Shown here piece after piece: positions 8,945 to 18,362 of a stretch of 64,000 bases of DNA. The stretch's first letter is position 1. Every line of letters begins with the position of its first letter. A program made the translations under genes and the position numbers. The notes beneath the pieces were generated by a model. It searched no databases, was not told the origin of the DNA, and was given only the letters and a program-made list of their open reading frames with translations. Source of the stretch: Rhizobiales bacterium UBA3584 (GTDB lineage Bacteria; Pseudomonadota; Alphaproteobacteria; Rhizobiales; Devosiaceae); assembly GCA_002375765.1 (NCBI GenBank), contig DFMV01000011.1, positions 1 to 64,000 of the forward strand, given 5' to 3'.

Positions 8945-10390
8945 CTAAAAGCGCGGCGAGCGGCCCTGATAGCCGTGCTGTTCGGTCTTTTCGAGCGCCG
9001 CCTGGCGTTGGGCCGCGGTGCGTTGGCCGGATATGTCGCTGCCCGCCTCTTTTTCCAATCGCAGGAAGGGGATGACGGCGAGAAACGACACGGCGGCAAT
9101 CACAAAGAAGGCCGTGTGAAAATCATCAACCCCCAGCGGCTGGCCACGCATCTGGCTGGAAAACTCCAGAACGCCGCCAGCCATGGCGACGGCGAGCGCT
9201 GTGGCTATGGGGCGCATGACGGAGTGAATGGCCGTGGCGGGGCCTGCCTCTTCTTCATCGATATCGGCAAATGCCAAGGCATTCTGGCCGGTAAAATACA
9301 GTGAGCGGATGAGGCCGACGAGAAAGATCACCACCATCATGACGACGATCGGGGTCTGAGGCACGAAGGTGCCCTTGATGGCCAGCCCGAGAGACGAAAA
9401 GACGCCGGCTGCCATCAGCGCGGTTCGGAACCCGATGCGCTGGTAGATGGGTTTGGCAACAAACTTCATGCAGAGCGCGCCGAGCGCTCCCACAAAGGTA
9501 ATCATCCCCGATTCGAACGGGGTATAGCCGAATCCGACCTGCAGCATGAGCGGCAAGAGAAACGGCGTGGCGCCTGCGCCGATCAGAAAGAGCGTCGTGC
9601 CGAACACGACGGCGCGGTAGGAGGGGTGCTGGAACAGCCTGGGGTCGAGAAGAGGGTGCTCGATCCGCAATGCGTAGGGCACGTAGATGACGGCCGCGAC
9701 AAGGCCGATGGTCGTGGAGACAACGGCGACCCAGAACGGAAGCACGGGCATTGAAAGCAGCGACAGCCCGAATACGATCCCCGAAAAAGCGATTGCCGTC
9801 AGGAAGAACCCCGGAAAATCCATTGGGCGTAGCGTGGCCGATTCCACCTCGGGCAGGTATTTGGTGATCAGAACGACGCCGAGCAGCCCGATCGGCACAT
9901 TGATGATGAAAATCCAGTGCCAGGACAGGAACGTGGTGAGAAAACCACCGATCGGCGGACCCAGCGTCGGGCCGATCAACGCTGGAATGGTCAGCCACGC
10001 CATCGCATTGACCAGATCCCTGCGCTCGGTGGTGCGCAGCAGGATGAGCCGGGCCAGCGGACTCATCATCGCCCCACCCATGCCCTTGAGAAAGCGCGCC
10101 ATGACAAATTCATGCAGCGAGCCCGAGAAGGCGCAGGCGATCGAGCCGAGGATGAACACAAGAATCGCTGCGCGAAAGACCGACTTGGCGCCGAACTTGT
10201 CGGCCAGCCACGCGCTGATCGGGATGAAGATGGCCAGGGCCACGAAATAGGCGGTGAACGCCAGTTTCAGCGCCACCGGCGTCGTGCCGATGTCGGCGGC
10301 GATCGCCGGCAGTGAGGTGGCAATGACAGTCGCGTCCATGTTTTCCATGAACAGGGCGACCGCCAGAATAAGGGGGATGAGGCGGGACAA
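8945..10390 (-). CDS. DHA2-family MFS multidrug exporter (EmrB-like, 14 TM)
   Basis: This 481-residue protein begins with the DHA2 motif D1 pattern LFMENMDATVIATSLPAIAADIG in TM1. It has motif A (SAWLADKFGAKSVFR) after TM2 and motif C (IGPTLGPPIGGFL) in TM5, the antiporter signature. The two halves fit 14 membrane segments. Such proteins expel lipophilic drugs against proton influx. There is no adjacent membrane-fusion (EmrA) gene or regulator, so it stands alone. The gene converges on rlmE and is divergent from the lipid kinase gene. Confidence 0.85.
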   Translation of the reverse strand: MSRLIPLILAVALFMENMDATVIATSLPAIAADIGTTPVALKLAFTAYFVALAIFIPISAWLADKFGAKSVFRAAILVFILGSIACAFSGSLHEFVMARFLKGMGGAMMSPLARLILLRTTERRDLVNAMAWLTIPALIGPTLGPPIGGFLTTFLSWHWIFIINVPIGLLGVVLITKYLPEVESATLRPMDFPGFFLTAIAFSGIVFGLSLLSMPVLPFWVAVVSTTIGLVAAVIYVPYALRIEHPLLDPRLFQHPSYRAVVFGTTLFLIGAGATPFLLPLMLQVGFGYTPFESGMITFVGALGALCMKFVAKPIYQRIGFRTALMAAGVFSSLGLAIKGTFVPQTPIVVMMVVIFLVGLIRSLYFTGQNALAFADIDEEEAGPATAIHSVMRPIATALAVAMAGGVLEFSSQMRGQPLGVDDFHTAFFVIAAVSFLAVIPFLRLEKEAGSDISGQRTAAQRQAALEKTEQHGYQGRSPRF

Positions 10391-10539
10391 TAAACCGAAC
10401 CGGAATGGATAGTCTTGTTGTTGGGCGTATCATTGCTGTTTAGGCGCGGCCTGACAATGCGCCGACAGGATAATTTCCACCCTGCGAACCTTTCACCCAC
10501 CCAACGCGTTGATGCATCGGGTTTCACCGATCGGGCAAC

Positions 10540-11505
10540 ATGATGTCACAACGCCGCTTCCATCTGGTTCTTAACGTCAATTCCGGCACCGTGCAGGCGC
10601 TGGGGGTGACGTCGGACACCCTCAAGGCAATGTTTGCCGCGCACGGGCTGGAGGTGACCATTGATGCAGACCCCCATACCCCACTGTCCGATCGCATCCG
10701 CAACGCGGTCGACAGCGACGCCGACACAATCATTGCCGCCGGGGGGGATGGCACGGTGACGGCCCTTGCGACCGCAATCATCCATTCTGACAAGAATCTT
10801 GCCATCCTGCCGCTCGGCACCGCCAATTTGCTGGCGCGCGACCTGGGCATGCCTCTCGATCTCGATGAAGCCATCGGGGCGCTGCGTGACATGGAACCGC
10901 TCGCCATCGACGTCTCCGAGGTCAATGGGACCATCTTTCTGCACAAGGCGGTTATCGGGGTAATTCCCGAACTGGCTGCCGGCCGGGAATATATCCGGGG
11001 GCAGGGATTTAGTGCCAAGATCGGCTTTATCCGCTATTTCTTCCGCCGCATTTCACGTGCCCGCCGTTTGGCGTTGGAAATCACGACGGGCGAGGGCAGG
11101 TCGCGGATCGAACGGGTACAGGCCATCGCAGTGGCGTCCAATGCCTATGATGAAGGGTTGGGCCGATTTTTCCATCGCGACAAGCTCGATACTGGGCTTT
11201 TGACCATATACGTGCTGCGTCATCTGCGGGCCGGAGATGTGTTCAGGCTCGCGACCGGCATGCTGGCCGGTCATTGGCGCGATTATGACGCGCTCGATAT
11301 ATCGACGGCGCGTTCTGTTACAATCCGATCCAAGAAACCCAGGCTTCAGCTTATGATAGATGGTGAAGTCCAATCCATGGAGGCGCCCTTGCGGTTCAAG
11401 ATCTATCCCCGCGCCCTTTCGGTTCTGGCCCCGCTCCAGGCGGTCAAGAAAGAGATCGCCGATGAGCAGTCGGAAACAACAGGAGCACAGGGGCAGCCGG
11501 CCTGA
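10540..11505 (+). CDS. Diacylglycerol kinase-family lipid kinase
   Basis: The 321-residue protein has the DAGK catalytic fold: LVLNVNSGT at the N-terminus, IIAAGGDGTVTALA (ATP-binding GGDGT) at about residue 65, and LPLGTANLLARDLGMPLDLDEAI at about residue 90. The C-terminal half is the beta-sandwich of YegS/DgkB-like enzymes. It would phosphorylate a membrane lipid such as diacylglycerol. Its TGA overlaps the ATG of the next gene (TGATG at 11503-11507), so a phosphohydrolase is translationally coupled to it. Two adjacent ATGs (10540, 10543) are possible starts. Confidence 0.88.
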   Translation: MMSQRRFHLVLNVNSGTVQALGVTSDTLKAMFAAHGLEVTIDADPHTPLSDRIRNAVDSDADTIIAAGGDGTVTALATAIIHSDKNLAILPLGTANLLARDLGMPLDLDEAIGALRDMEPLAIDVSEVNGTIFLHKAVIGVIPELAAGREYIRGQGFSAKIGFIRYFFRRISRARRLALEITTGEGRSRIERVQAIAVASNAYDEGLGRFFHRDKLDTGLLTIYVLRHLRAGDVFRLATGMLAGHWRDYDALDISTARSVTIRSKKPRLQLMIDGEVQSMEAPLRFKIYPRALSVLAPLQAVKKEIADEQSETTGAQGQPA

Positions 11506-12335
11506 TGCGACTTGTCCACCTCTCCGACCTTCATTTCGGCCGTCACGACGATAACGTCGTGGCCTCGCTCGCTGCCGAAATCGCGTTTCAGAACCCCGAT
11601 CTGATCGTCGTTTCCGGTGATTTCACCCAGATCGGCAGCGCCAGCGAGTTTGCCCGGGCGCGCGACTTTCTCGATAAATTGCCGGCGCCATTCATAGCCG
11701 TCCCCGGCAATCATGACGTGCCCGAACGCAATCTCATCAAGCGCTTCATCAATCCCTACGGGCACTATCGCAGGCACATCAGCGCCGAGCTTGAGCCGTT
11801 TCTGCATGATGATGGGGTTGCGCTGGCCGGGCTGAAGACGTCCCGGCGCGCCAATCTGCATTCTCTCAACTGGTCTGACGGCGCGATCAGCAAGGATCAG
11901 CTCGAGCGACTGGAGAGCCGGTTTGCGCAAGTGCCGTCCGACACGGTCAAGGTCGTGATCGCCCACCACCCGCTGCTTCATCCCGAAGAGCCCATGGCCC
12001 GGCACCAGAACCGCGTGCGCCGCGCCGACAAGGCGCTCAAGGTTTTCTCGCGGATAGGGGTGCGGCTGGTGCTCTCGGGGCATTTCCACATGTCCTATGT
12101 CCGCCGCCACGCCCATGCGGGAGAGGTGCGCAAGGCGGTGCCCACAGGGCCGCGCGAGAGCAGCGAGGGCCATATCCTTGTTGCACAGGCGGCGTCCACC
12201 ACCTCGACCCGGCTGCGGGGCGAACCCAATGCCTATAATCTCATCGATATCGAGGGACATGAGATCACCATCAACGTCCGCGAATGGCTGGGCGAAGGCT
12301 GGACAACACGTGAGAAGGCGCAGGAAGCGGCCTGA
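11505..12335 (+). CDS. Calcineurin-like metallophosphoesterase
   Basis: This 276-residue phosphoesterase has all family metal-binding blocks: LSDLHFG at the N-terminus, VVSGDFTQ (GD), VPGNHDVPERN (GNHD), VIAHHPLL (H), and LSGHFHMSY (GHxH). It is of the type often annotated as cAMP or general phosphodiesterase/DNA repair exonuclease-like, but substrate is not determined by these motifs. Coupling to the lipid kinase gene by a TGATG overlap suggests both act on the same membrane-lipid or phosphate pool; this is an inference. Confidence 0.88.
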   Translation: MRLVHLSDLHFGRHDDNVVASLAAEIAFQNPDLIVVSGDFTQIGSASEFARARDFLDKLPAPFIAVPGNHDVPERNLIKRFINPYGHYRRHISAELEPFLHDDGVALAGLKTSRRANLHSLNWSDGAISKDQLERLESRFAQVPSDTVKVVIAHHPLLHPEEPMARHQNRVRRADKALKVFSRIGVRLVLSGHFHMSYVRRHAHAGEVRKAVPTGPRESSEGHILVAQAASTTSTRLRGEPNAYNLIDIEGHEITINVREWLGEGWTTREKAQEAA

Positions 12336-12522
12336 TGCGGATGGCCGATCATCAAGGATTGAGGCTGTCGCCGGCATGGCCGGAGCGCCACACCGCGGCA
12401 CTTTTTGTCCAAATGCGGTCCGTCCGGTCGGGGGAAACGCCTTAAAAGAGCTTTTATCGCGTTGACAACTGCCGGTGTTCCCCGTTTATCGGGCAGCATT
12501 CACAATCATTCCGAGAGGCTGC

Positions 12523-13263
12523 ATGCGGCTCGTTTTTGTAATCCCCGCCTACAATGAAGAGGCAATGATCGGTCAGTGCCTTGAAGCGGTGATGGCTGAA
12601 ATCAAGCGCAGCGGGCACCCTGCAGACGTGATTGTGGTCGACAACGCCTCGACCGACAGGACCGGCGAAATCGCGGCGAGCTATCCTGGTGTGCGGGTGG
12701 TCAAGGAAACCAACAAAGGCCTGGTTCATGCCCGCCACGCCGGCTTCGTGGCGTCCGAGGGCTATGATCTTGTCGCCAATATCGATGCCGATACCATGGT
12801 GCCCGAAGGCTGGCTGACCACGGTTTTTGACGAATTCGACAAACATCCTGAACTCGTCTGCGTGTCCGGCCCCTATCACTACTACGACCTCAATCGCCGG
12901 CAATTGGCGCTGGTTGAGGTGTTCTACGCCTTTACCTATTTCACCTATATCCTGAGCCGGTTCATCCTGCGCGTCGGCTCGGTGATCCACGGTGGCAATT
13001 TTGTCTTCCGCCGCGAGGCGTGGGAGCAGACCGGCGGCTATGACCGCTCGATTGCCTTTTACGGCGAGGATACCGACGTCGCCGTGCGGCTGTCCAAGAT
13101 CGGTCCGGTCAAATGGACCCACAAGCTGCGCATGAACACCTCGGGCCGCCGGATCGAGAAGGAAGGCATCATCCACACCGGTCTGGTCTATGCCAAGAAC
13201 TTCTTCTCTATGACCTTCCGTGGCAAGCCGGCAACCGTCGACTATCGCGATATTCGCGAATAG
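12523..13263 (+). CDS. Family 2 glycosyltransferase
   Basis: This 246-residue GT-A fold enzyme starts MRLVFVIPAYNEEAMIGQCLE. It has nucleotide-binding DNASTDRTGEI, the metal-binding DxD in ANIDADTMVPEGWL, and an ED acceptor/base motif in YGEDTDVAVRL. An upstream in-frame GTG at 12475 exists, but ATG at 12523 is preceded by GAGAGG and starts exactly at the conserved strand, so I prefer it. One hydrophobic stretch (YAFTYFTYILSRFILRVGS) may be a membrane-contact helix. The sugar donor and acceptor are unknown; no other polysaccharide genes are adjacent. Confidence 0.87.
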   Translation: MRLVFVIPAYNEEAMIGQCLEAVMAEIKRSGHPADVIVVDNASTDRTGEIAASYPGVRVVKETNKGLVHARHAGFVASEGYDLVANIDADTMVPEGWLTTVFDEFDKHPELVCVSGPYHYYDLNRRQLALVEVFYAFTYFTYILSRFILRVGSVIHGGNFVFRREAWEQTGGYDRSIAFYGEDTDVAVRLSKIGPVKWTHKLRMNTSGRRIEKEGIIHTGLVYAKNFFSMTFRGKPATVDYRDIRE

Positions 13264-13369
13264 GGCGCACCAGAAAAATCTGTACCCGTGTGTCGGGATC
13301 GGCGATGCTGATCCGTCTTAATGCTGTGGGGGCGAAAAATGCCCCGCCGGTACATTTGAGGACGACACA

Positions 13370-13783
13370 ATGACCAAGATGATTTTCGTGAACCTGCCCG
13401 TGCGCAATCTTGCTGCCGCCACCCGCTTTTACGAGGCGATCGGCTGCACAAAGAACGCCGATTTTTCCAGCGACGACGCCTCCTCGATGATGTGGTCGGA
13501 TGCGATCACCTTCATGTTGCTCACGCACGAGTATTTCTCCACATTCACCACCAAGCCGATCGCCGATGCCCATGCGGCGGCCGGCGCATTGATCGCGCTG
13601 TCCTGCGACAGTCGTGAAGCGGTGGATGCGATCACCGAGGCGGCCGGAAAGGCGGGCGGCAAACCCGATGTCCGCGAACCGCAGGACCTGGGCTTCATGT
13701 ACGGTCGTGCGTTCGAAGACCCCGATGGCAACATCTTCGAGCCGGTCTGGATGAACATGGAAGGTGCTGCAAACGCGGGATGA
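13370..13783 (+). CDS. VOC superfamily (glyoxalase/extradiol dioxygenase-like) protein
   Basis: This 137-residue protein has the paired beta-alpha-beta-beta-beta modules of the VOC fold. It opens with MIFVNLPVRNLAAATRFYEAIGC and ends with GRAFEDPDGNIFEPVWMNM, the usual C-terminal DPDGN-x-x-E metal-site strand. It belongs to the small single-domain group often called lactoylglutathione lyase-like, whose substrates are mostly unknown. It is followed 12 bp later by a GFA-type protein, hinting at glutathione-adduct or aldehyde detoxification. Confidence 0.8.
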   Translation: MTKMIFVNLPVRNLAAATRFYEAIGCTKNADFSSDDASSMMWSDAITFMLLTHEYFSTFTTKPIADAHAAAGALIALSCDSREAVDAITEAAGKAGGKPDVREPQDLGFMYGRAFEDPDGNIFEPVWMNMEGAANAG

Positions 13784-13795
13784 GGAGCAGCCATC

Positions 13796-14350
13796 GTGAC
13801 CGACGCCGTTGAAATAAGCTGCACTTGCGGCCAGGTGGGCCTGGCCCTTGAGCGTGCCCCGATCATCAGCACCGAATGCCACTGCACCAGTTGCCGCACA
13901 GCGGGCGACGCCCTTCAAGCGCTGCCACTCGCCCGGCCGATGCTGAACCCGAGCGGAGGGACACATTTCGTTATCTATCGCAAGGATCGGGTCGCCTTGA
14001 GCAGGGGGCTCGATCTGCTGACCGCCTACCGGCTCAAACCTGATTCCCCGACGCGCCGAGTCATTGCTTCGTGCTGCAACACCCCGGTGTTCCTCGAATT
14101 TCAGCACGGGCATTGGCTAAGCCTTTACAGCAGTCTTTGGCTTGAGGGGACCCTGCCGCCGCCCGAGATTCGGACTGTGGTTTCCGATCGCCAGGGATTG
14201 CCCGAGCTGGACGGAAACGTCCCGGCAAGTTGGCGTCACACAGCGGGATTTTACGCGCGGCTTCTCGGCGCTTGGATCGCCATGGGATTCAAAACGCCCG
14301 AAATTGCGCTCTCGCGGCCCGAGGAAACGATTATGGGCGCCGCCGCATAG
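13796..14350 (+). CDS. GFA/CENP-V-type zinc protein (DUF6151-like)
   Basis: This 184-residue protein starts with GTG at 13796 (preceded by GAGGAGC). Its N-terminal part has CTCGQVGLAL and CHCTSC, and later SCCNTP, the three Cys clusters that bind zinc in the glutathione-dependent formaldehyde-activating (GFA) fold. The C-terminal third (about residues 120-184) lies beyond the core and resembles the DUF6151 arrangement. It may handle thiol adducts, but there is no experimental basis to assign a reaction. It overlaps no neighbour and is convergent with the flavin reductase. Confidence 0.75.
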   Translation: MTDAVEISCTCGQVGLALERAPIISTECHCTSCRTAGDALQALPLARPMLNPSGGTHFVIYRKDRVALSRGLDLLTAYRLKPDSPTRRVIASCCNTPVFLEFQHGHWLSLYSSLWLEGTLPPPEIRTVVSDRQGLPELDGNVPASWRHTAGFYARLLGAWIAMGFKTPEIALSRPEETIMGAAA

Positions 14351-14386
14351 CGCTCGCCAATCGGGAGGCGGCGAGTGGCAAAGCCG

Positions 14387-15760
14387 CTACGCCTCCTTCA
14401 GTTCCCCCAGGATTGTCGGGATCAGTTCGCTGACGGTGGGGTGAATGTGCATGGTGTTCTTCAGATCGGTATAGGCCATGCCAGACTGAATGGCATCGAT
14501 GAGCACATGAATGGCCTCATCGCCGCCAACGCCGAAAATCGCGCCCCCGATTATCCTGCTGGTGTCGGCATCGACGACCACCTTCATATAGCCGGCGCTT
14601 TCTCCCTTTTCCTTGGCGCGCGATACCCGCGTCATGGGGCGCTTGCCGACCAGCACCCGGTGGTCGCGCTTTTTGGCCTCGGTCACTGTCATCCCTGCGC
14701 GTCCGAGCGGCGGGTCGGTATAAAGCGCATAGGCATCGGTGCGCGCCTCCACTGACCGGTTTGCCCCCTCCAGATTGTCTGCGACGATCTCGTAATCATT
14801 ATAGGCCGTGTGCGTGAAGGCGCCCCGTCCGTTGCAATCGCCCACGGCCCAGACGCCTTTCACCGATGTTTCAAGGCGTTCGTCGGTGAGAATGTGGCCC
14901 CGGTCATCTGTGGCAATGCCCGTTGCTTCGAGGCCGAGATCGTCGGTATTGGGTTGGCGTCCGATGGCAACAAGCACGTGCGAGCCGGTGATCGCCGGAG
15001 CGCCTTCCGAACAATCGACTTTGACCACCGGCCCGTGCTCGGATCGCGAAAAGGCTATGCAATCGGCATTGAGCCTTATGTCGATCCCTTCACCGGCCAG
15101 GATCTCGGTGGCGGTCTGCGAGGCGTCTGCATCCTCGCGTTTGAGCAACCGATCGCCACGCTCGACGATTGTGACCTTGCTGCCGAACCGGGCAAACATC
15201 TGCGCAAATTCCAGCCCGATATAGCCTCCGCCGACAACAACGAGATGGCGTGGGACGTCCGTCAATTCCAGGATGCTGCTGTTGGTGAGAATCTCGATCT
15301 CGTCGATCCCCGGATAATCGGGAATAACGGCTCGCCCGCCGACATTGAGGAAAATGCGTGGCGCTTCGAGCGTGCGGCCGTCGACCGTGATTGTATGGTC
15401 GGCAACAAAGCGCGCATGGCCTTCAATCAGCGTGAGATTATCGGTTCCGGTCAGCCAGTCGTGCAGGCCCGAACGGGAGGCTTCGACAATCCCGTCCTTG
15501 CGGCTTTTTACGGCCGCCATATCAACGCCTACGGGGCCGCCAAGCGTGACGCCATAGTCTGCCGCCCTGCCGGCGATATGGGCGACGTAGGCGCTCGCGA
15601 CCATGGTCTTGGTCGGAGTGCAGCCAGTGTTGACGCAAGTGCCGCCCAGGAGCTTGCGCTCGATCAGCGCAACCTTGTTGCCTTGCCCCGCCAGCCGGGC
15701 GGCAAGCGAGGGGCCGGCCTGGCCCGCGCCGACAACGATCGCGTCGAACTGTTCAGTCAT
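14387..15760 (-). CDS. FAD-containing pyridine nucleotide-disulfide oxidoreductase (mercuric-reductase-like, class I)
   Basis: This 457-residue flavoprotein has the N-terminal FAD motif AIVVGAGQAGPSLAARLAG, the redox disulfide GGTCVNTGCTPTK at about residues 40-52, the NAD(P)H motif VVVGGGYIGLEFAQMF at about 175, the second FAD motif GVWAVGDCNGRGAFTHTAYND at about 305, and the dimer-interface HIHPTVSE near the C-terminus. It has neither the HMA domain nor the C-terminal Cys pair of true MerA, so mercury reduction is unlikely. It is a general dithiol/flavin reductase of unknown substrate. It converges on the GFA-like gene. Confidence 0.88.
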   Translation of the reverse strand: MTEQFDAIVVGAGQAGPSLAARLAGQGNKVALIERKLLGGTCVNTGCTPTKTMVASAYVAHIAGRAADYGVTLGGPVGVDMAAVKSRKDGIVEASRSGLHDWLTGTDNLTLIEGHARFVADHTITVDGRTLEAPRIFLNVGGRAVIPDYPGIDEIEILTNSSILELTDVPRHLVVVGGGYIGLEFAQMFARFGSKVTIVERGDRLLKREDADASQTATEILAGEGIDIRLNADCIAFSRSEHGPVVKVDCSEGAPAITGSHVLVAIGRQPNTDDLGLEATGIATDDRGHILTDERLETSVKGVWAVGDCNGRGAFTHTAYNDYEIVADNLEGANRSVEARTDAYALYTDPPLGRAGMTVTEAKKRDHRVLVGKRPMTRVSRAKEKGESAGYMKVVVDADTSRIIGGAIFGVGGDEAIHVLIDAIQSGMAYTDLKNTMHIHPTVSELIPTILGELKEA

Positions 15761-16054
15761 GCCGCCAGCCGACCGGCTCGCGTGGAGGACAACAAATCAT
15801 GGTGGTCCTTTGGTTCGACCGGCACTCTAACACCTGTTGGGGGCAGGAATCGAGATCAGCTTGCATCACCACTTCCCAAACTCCTGACTCGGTGTTAATG
15901 ACCCTCGCCAACCCAAAGCCGGTGTGAGTCTGACTCCTGCACCGGCCAAGCGGACAATGCGGGCACGGCGGATCGGTCATAAAGCCGACGGCGTGGCACG
16001 CTAAACCATCGACATTCATCTGTTCCATGATGAAGGGCACGAAAGGGGCTGGCC
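15761..16054. other. Intergenic region upstream of guaB
   Basis: About 294 bp between the divergent flavin reductase gene and guaB. It should contain both promoters. I see no structured RNA, no clear purine-responsive element and no convincing gene; an antisense frame through 15753-16040 is rejected as a shadow. Confidence 0.45.
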
Positions 16055-17554
16055 TTGGCGAAGATTATTTCCTCTATCACCGGTGATTCCGCACTGACAT
16101 TTGACGACGTGCTGCTCCAGCCCGCCCGTTCGGACGTGCTGCCGACCGACGTCGACATCAAGAGCTATGTCACAAAGGATATCGCGCTCAACCTGCCGAT
16201 CCTGTCCTCGGCCATGGACACGGTGACCGAAGCCAACATGGCCATTGCCATGGCGCAGGCCGGTGGGATGGGCGTCATTCACCGCAACCTCACCCCCGAG
16301 CAGCAGGCCGAACAGGTCAAGCAGGTCAAACACTTTGAATCCGGCATGGTGGTCAACCCCATCACCATAGGCCCGGACGCTACGCTGGCCGACGCTTATG
16401 CGCTGATGGACCGTTACAAGATTTCGGGCATCCCCGTGGTCGCCAATGGCGGCACCGGCGGGCGCAACAATGGCAAGCTGGTGGGCATTCTCACCAACCG
16501 CGACGTACGATTTGCCTCCAACGACCGCCACAAGATTTCCGACCTGATGACCCGCGATCAGCTCATCACGGTGCGCGAAGGCGTCAGCCAGGAGGAGGCC
16601 AAGCGGCTGCTCCATCAGCACCGGATCGAAAAGCTGCTGGTGGTCGATGAGCACAACAACTGCATCGGGCTCATTACCGTCAAGGATATGGAAAAGGCCC
16701 AGCTTCACCCCTCGGCCATCAAGGATGCGCAGGGCCGCCTGCGGGTCGCCGCTGCGTCCACGACCGGCGATCAGGGTTTCGAGCGCTCCATGGCGCTGAT
16801 CGAAGCGGGGGTCGATCTGCTGGTCATCGATACCGCTCACGGCCATTCGGTTCGCGTCGCCGAGGCCGTCGAGCGCGTCAAGCGCGAATCCAATTCCACC
16901 CGCATTGTCGCCGGTAATGTCGCGACGGCGGAGGCGACCAAGGCCCTGATCGACGCCGGTGCGGATTCGATCAAGGTCGGTATCGGGCCGGGCTCGATCT
17001 GTACAACCCGCATTGTCGCCGGCGTTGGCGTGCCCCAGCTTGCCGCGGTCATGGGCTGTGCCGAAGAGGCCGACAAGCAGGGCATCCCGGTGATTGCCGA
17101 TGGCGGCATCAAGTTCTCGGGCGATCTGGCCAAGGCGCTGGCCGGTGGTGCATCGGTCGCCATGGTCGGCTCGCTGCTGGCCGGAACCGATGAAAGCCCC
17201 GGCGAAGTCTATCTCTATCAGGGGCGTTCTTATAAATCCTATCGCGGCATGGGCTCGGTCGGCGCCATGGCGCGCGGCTCGGCGGATCGCTATTTCCAGC
17301 AGGAAGTCAGCGATCAGATGAAGCTGGTGCCCGAGGGGATCGAAGGCGCAGTGCCCTACAAGGGCCAGGCCGGAGCGGTGCTGCATCAGCTGGCCGGCGG
17401 GCTGCGGGCGGCGATGGGCTATACCGGCGCCAGGGATCTCGAAACTTTCCGGCGCGAAGCCACGTTCGTCAAGATAAGCTCCGCGGCACTGGGCGAAAGC
17501 CACGTCCATGACGTGACCATCACCCGCGAGAGCCCCAACTATCGCGGAAAGTAA
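16055..17554 (+). CDS. guaB: Inosine-5'-monophosphate dehydrogenase
   Basis: This 499-residue enzyme oxidises IMP to XMP with NAD+, the committed step of GMP synthesis. Visible features are the N-terminal [13 protein letters not shown], two CBS domains at about residues 95-215, the phosphate/active-site loop [12 protein letters not shown] with the catalytic Cys, the DGGIKFSGD phosphate site and the mobile flap [11 protein letters not shown]. The only in-frame start beside a good AAGGGG ribosome-binding site is TTG at 16055; nearby ATGs at 16027 and 16030 are out of frame. It leads a tight run with MAPEG, VOC and rsmB genes (gaps 4, 3 and -1 bp). Confidence 0.97.
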   Translation: MAKIISSITGDSALTFDDVLLQPARSDVLPTDVDIKSYVTKDIALNLPILSSAMDTVTEANMAIAMAQAGGMGVIHRNLTPEQQAEQVKQVKHFESGMVVNPITIGPDATLADAYALMDRYKISGIPVVANGGTGGRNNGKLVGILTNRDVRFASNDRHKISDLMTRDQLITVREGVSQEEAKRLLHQHRIEKLLVVDEHNNCIGLITVKDMEKAQLHPSAIKDAQGRLRVAAASTTGDQGFERSMALIEAGVDLLVIDTAHGHSVRVAEAVERVKRESNSTRIVAGNVATAEATKALIDAGADSIKVGIGPGSICTTRIVAGVGVPQLAAVMGCAEEADKQGIPVIADGGIKFSGDLAKALAGGASVAMVGSLLAGTDESPGEVYLYQGRSYKSYRGMGSVGAMARGSADRYFQQEVSDQMKLVPEGIEGAVPYKGQAGAVLHQLAGGLRAAMGYTGARDLETFRREATFVKISSAALGESHVHDVTITRESPNYRGK

Positions 17555-17558
17555 CGCC

Positions 17559-17993
17559 ATGAGTCTCGCCACCCTGCTGATCCTGCTTGCGCTATGGACG
17601 CAGGGAGCGCTGACCCTGGCACTGCTTTTCATCCTCGGCCGGCGACGCCTGCCGCTGGTCATGGAAAAGAAGATCGCGGTGCGCGATATCGCGCTCGACA
17701 CCGGGCCCTGGCCCGAAGACGCCCAGAAGACGTCGAATGCCTTTGACAACCAGTTCCAGCTTCCGGTGCTGTTTGCTATCGGCATCGCGATTGCGATCTA
17801 TCTCGGCGCGAGCTGGCCGGAAGCGGTGTTGGCCTGGGTGTTTGTATTGTCGCGCGTCGTTCACGCGGCAATCCACGTCACCACCAATCACGTCTATAGG
17901 CGCTTTTCCGCTTATGTCGTGGGCTTTGGTGTTCTCACTGCACTCTGGATTGCGATCCTTGTGCGTCTCGTCCTCGTATTTCAAACGGTCTGA
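17559..17993 (+). CDS. MAPEG family membrane protein
   Basis: This 144-residue protein has four membrane segments. It has the MAPEG hallmark NAFDNQFQLPVLF (N-x-x-E/D-x-Q-x-P) after the first loop and the RVVHAAIHVTTNHVYRR block in the third helix. Family members are membrane-bound glutathione S-transferases or eicosanoid enzymes; bacterial ones are mostly uncharacterised. Starts 4 bp after guaB and ends 3 bp before a VOC gene, so it is part of the guaB transcription unit. Confidence 0.85.
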   Translation: MSLATLLILLALWTQGALTLALLFILGRRRLPLVMEKKIAVRDIALDTGPWPEDAQKTSNAFDNQFQLPVLFAIGIAIAIYLGASWPEAVLAWVFVLSRVVHAAIHVTTNHVYRRFSAYVVGFGVLTALWIAILVRLVLVFQTV

Positions 17994-17996
17994 CCT

Positions 17997-18362
17997 ATGG
18001 CTCTGGCAACGCGTATCGACACCATTTTCGTTCCCGCCCTGGATACCGACAGTGCCGCCAAATGGTACGCCCGCATGTTTTCGATGACCGAGATATTTCG
18101 CTCGGGCGGTTATATCGGCCTGCGGTTCGATGAGGGTGAAGCAAAGGCAACAGCTTTGACGCTGATTCCGGCCGATACGATCAGCAACACTTATGTCGCT
18201 TTCAATCTGTTCAGCCCCGATCCGGAGGCGCTCCGAAACGCGCTCATTGCCGATGGCCGGGAGGTGACCGAAATCCATGACGTCCCGTCCATGCGCTGGT
18301 TCGATTTTGTCGATATCTCCGGCGTTCGCGTCAATGTCTGTTCGTTTGGCGAGGCAAACTGA
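17997..18362 (+). CDS. VOC superfamily protein (glyoxalase-like)
   Basis: This 121-residue protein shows the single VOC module: TIFVPALDTDSAAKWYARMF at the start and a final strand SMRWFDFVDISGVRVNVCSFG. The usual C-terminal metal-ligand DPDGN-x-x-E is replaced by DISGVRVNV, so metal binding and catalysis may be lost. Its stop overlaps the start of rsmB (TGATG at 18360-18364). No substrate can be named. Confidence 0.7.
   Translation: MALATRIDTIFVPALDTDSAAKWYARMFSMTEIFRSGGYIGLRFDEGEAKATALTLIPADTISNTYVAFNLFSPDPEALRNALIADGREVTEIHDVPSMRWFDFVDISGVRVNVCSFGEAN

Noticed and set aside
14387..15760. Mercuric reductase (mercury resistance)
   Set aside because: The redox CVNTGC motif is shared by the whole class I family; HMA domain, C-terminal Cys pair and other mer genes are absent.
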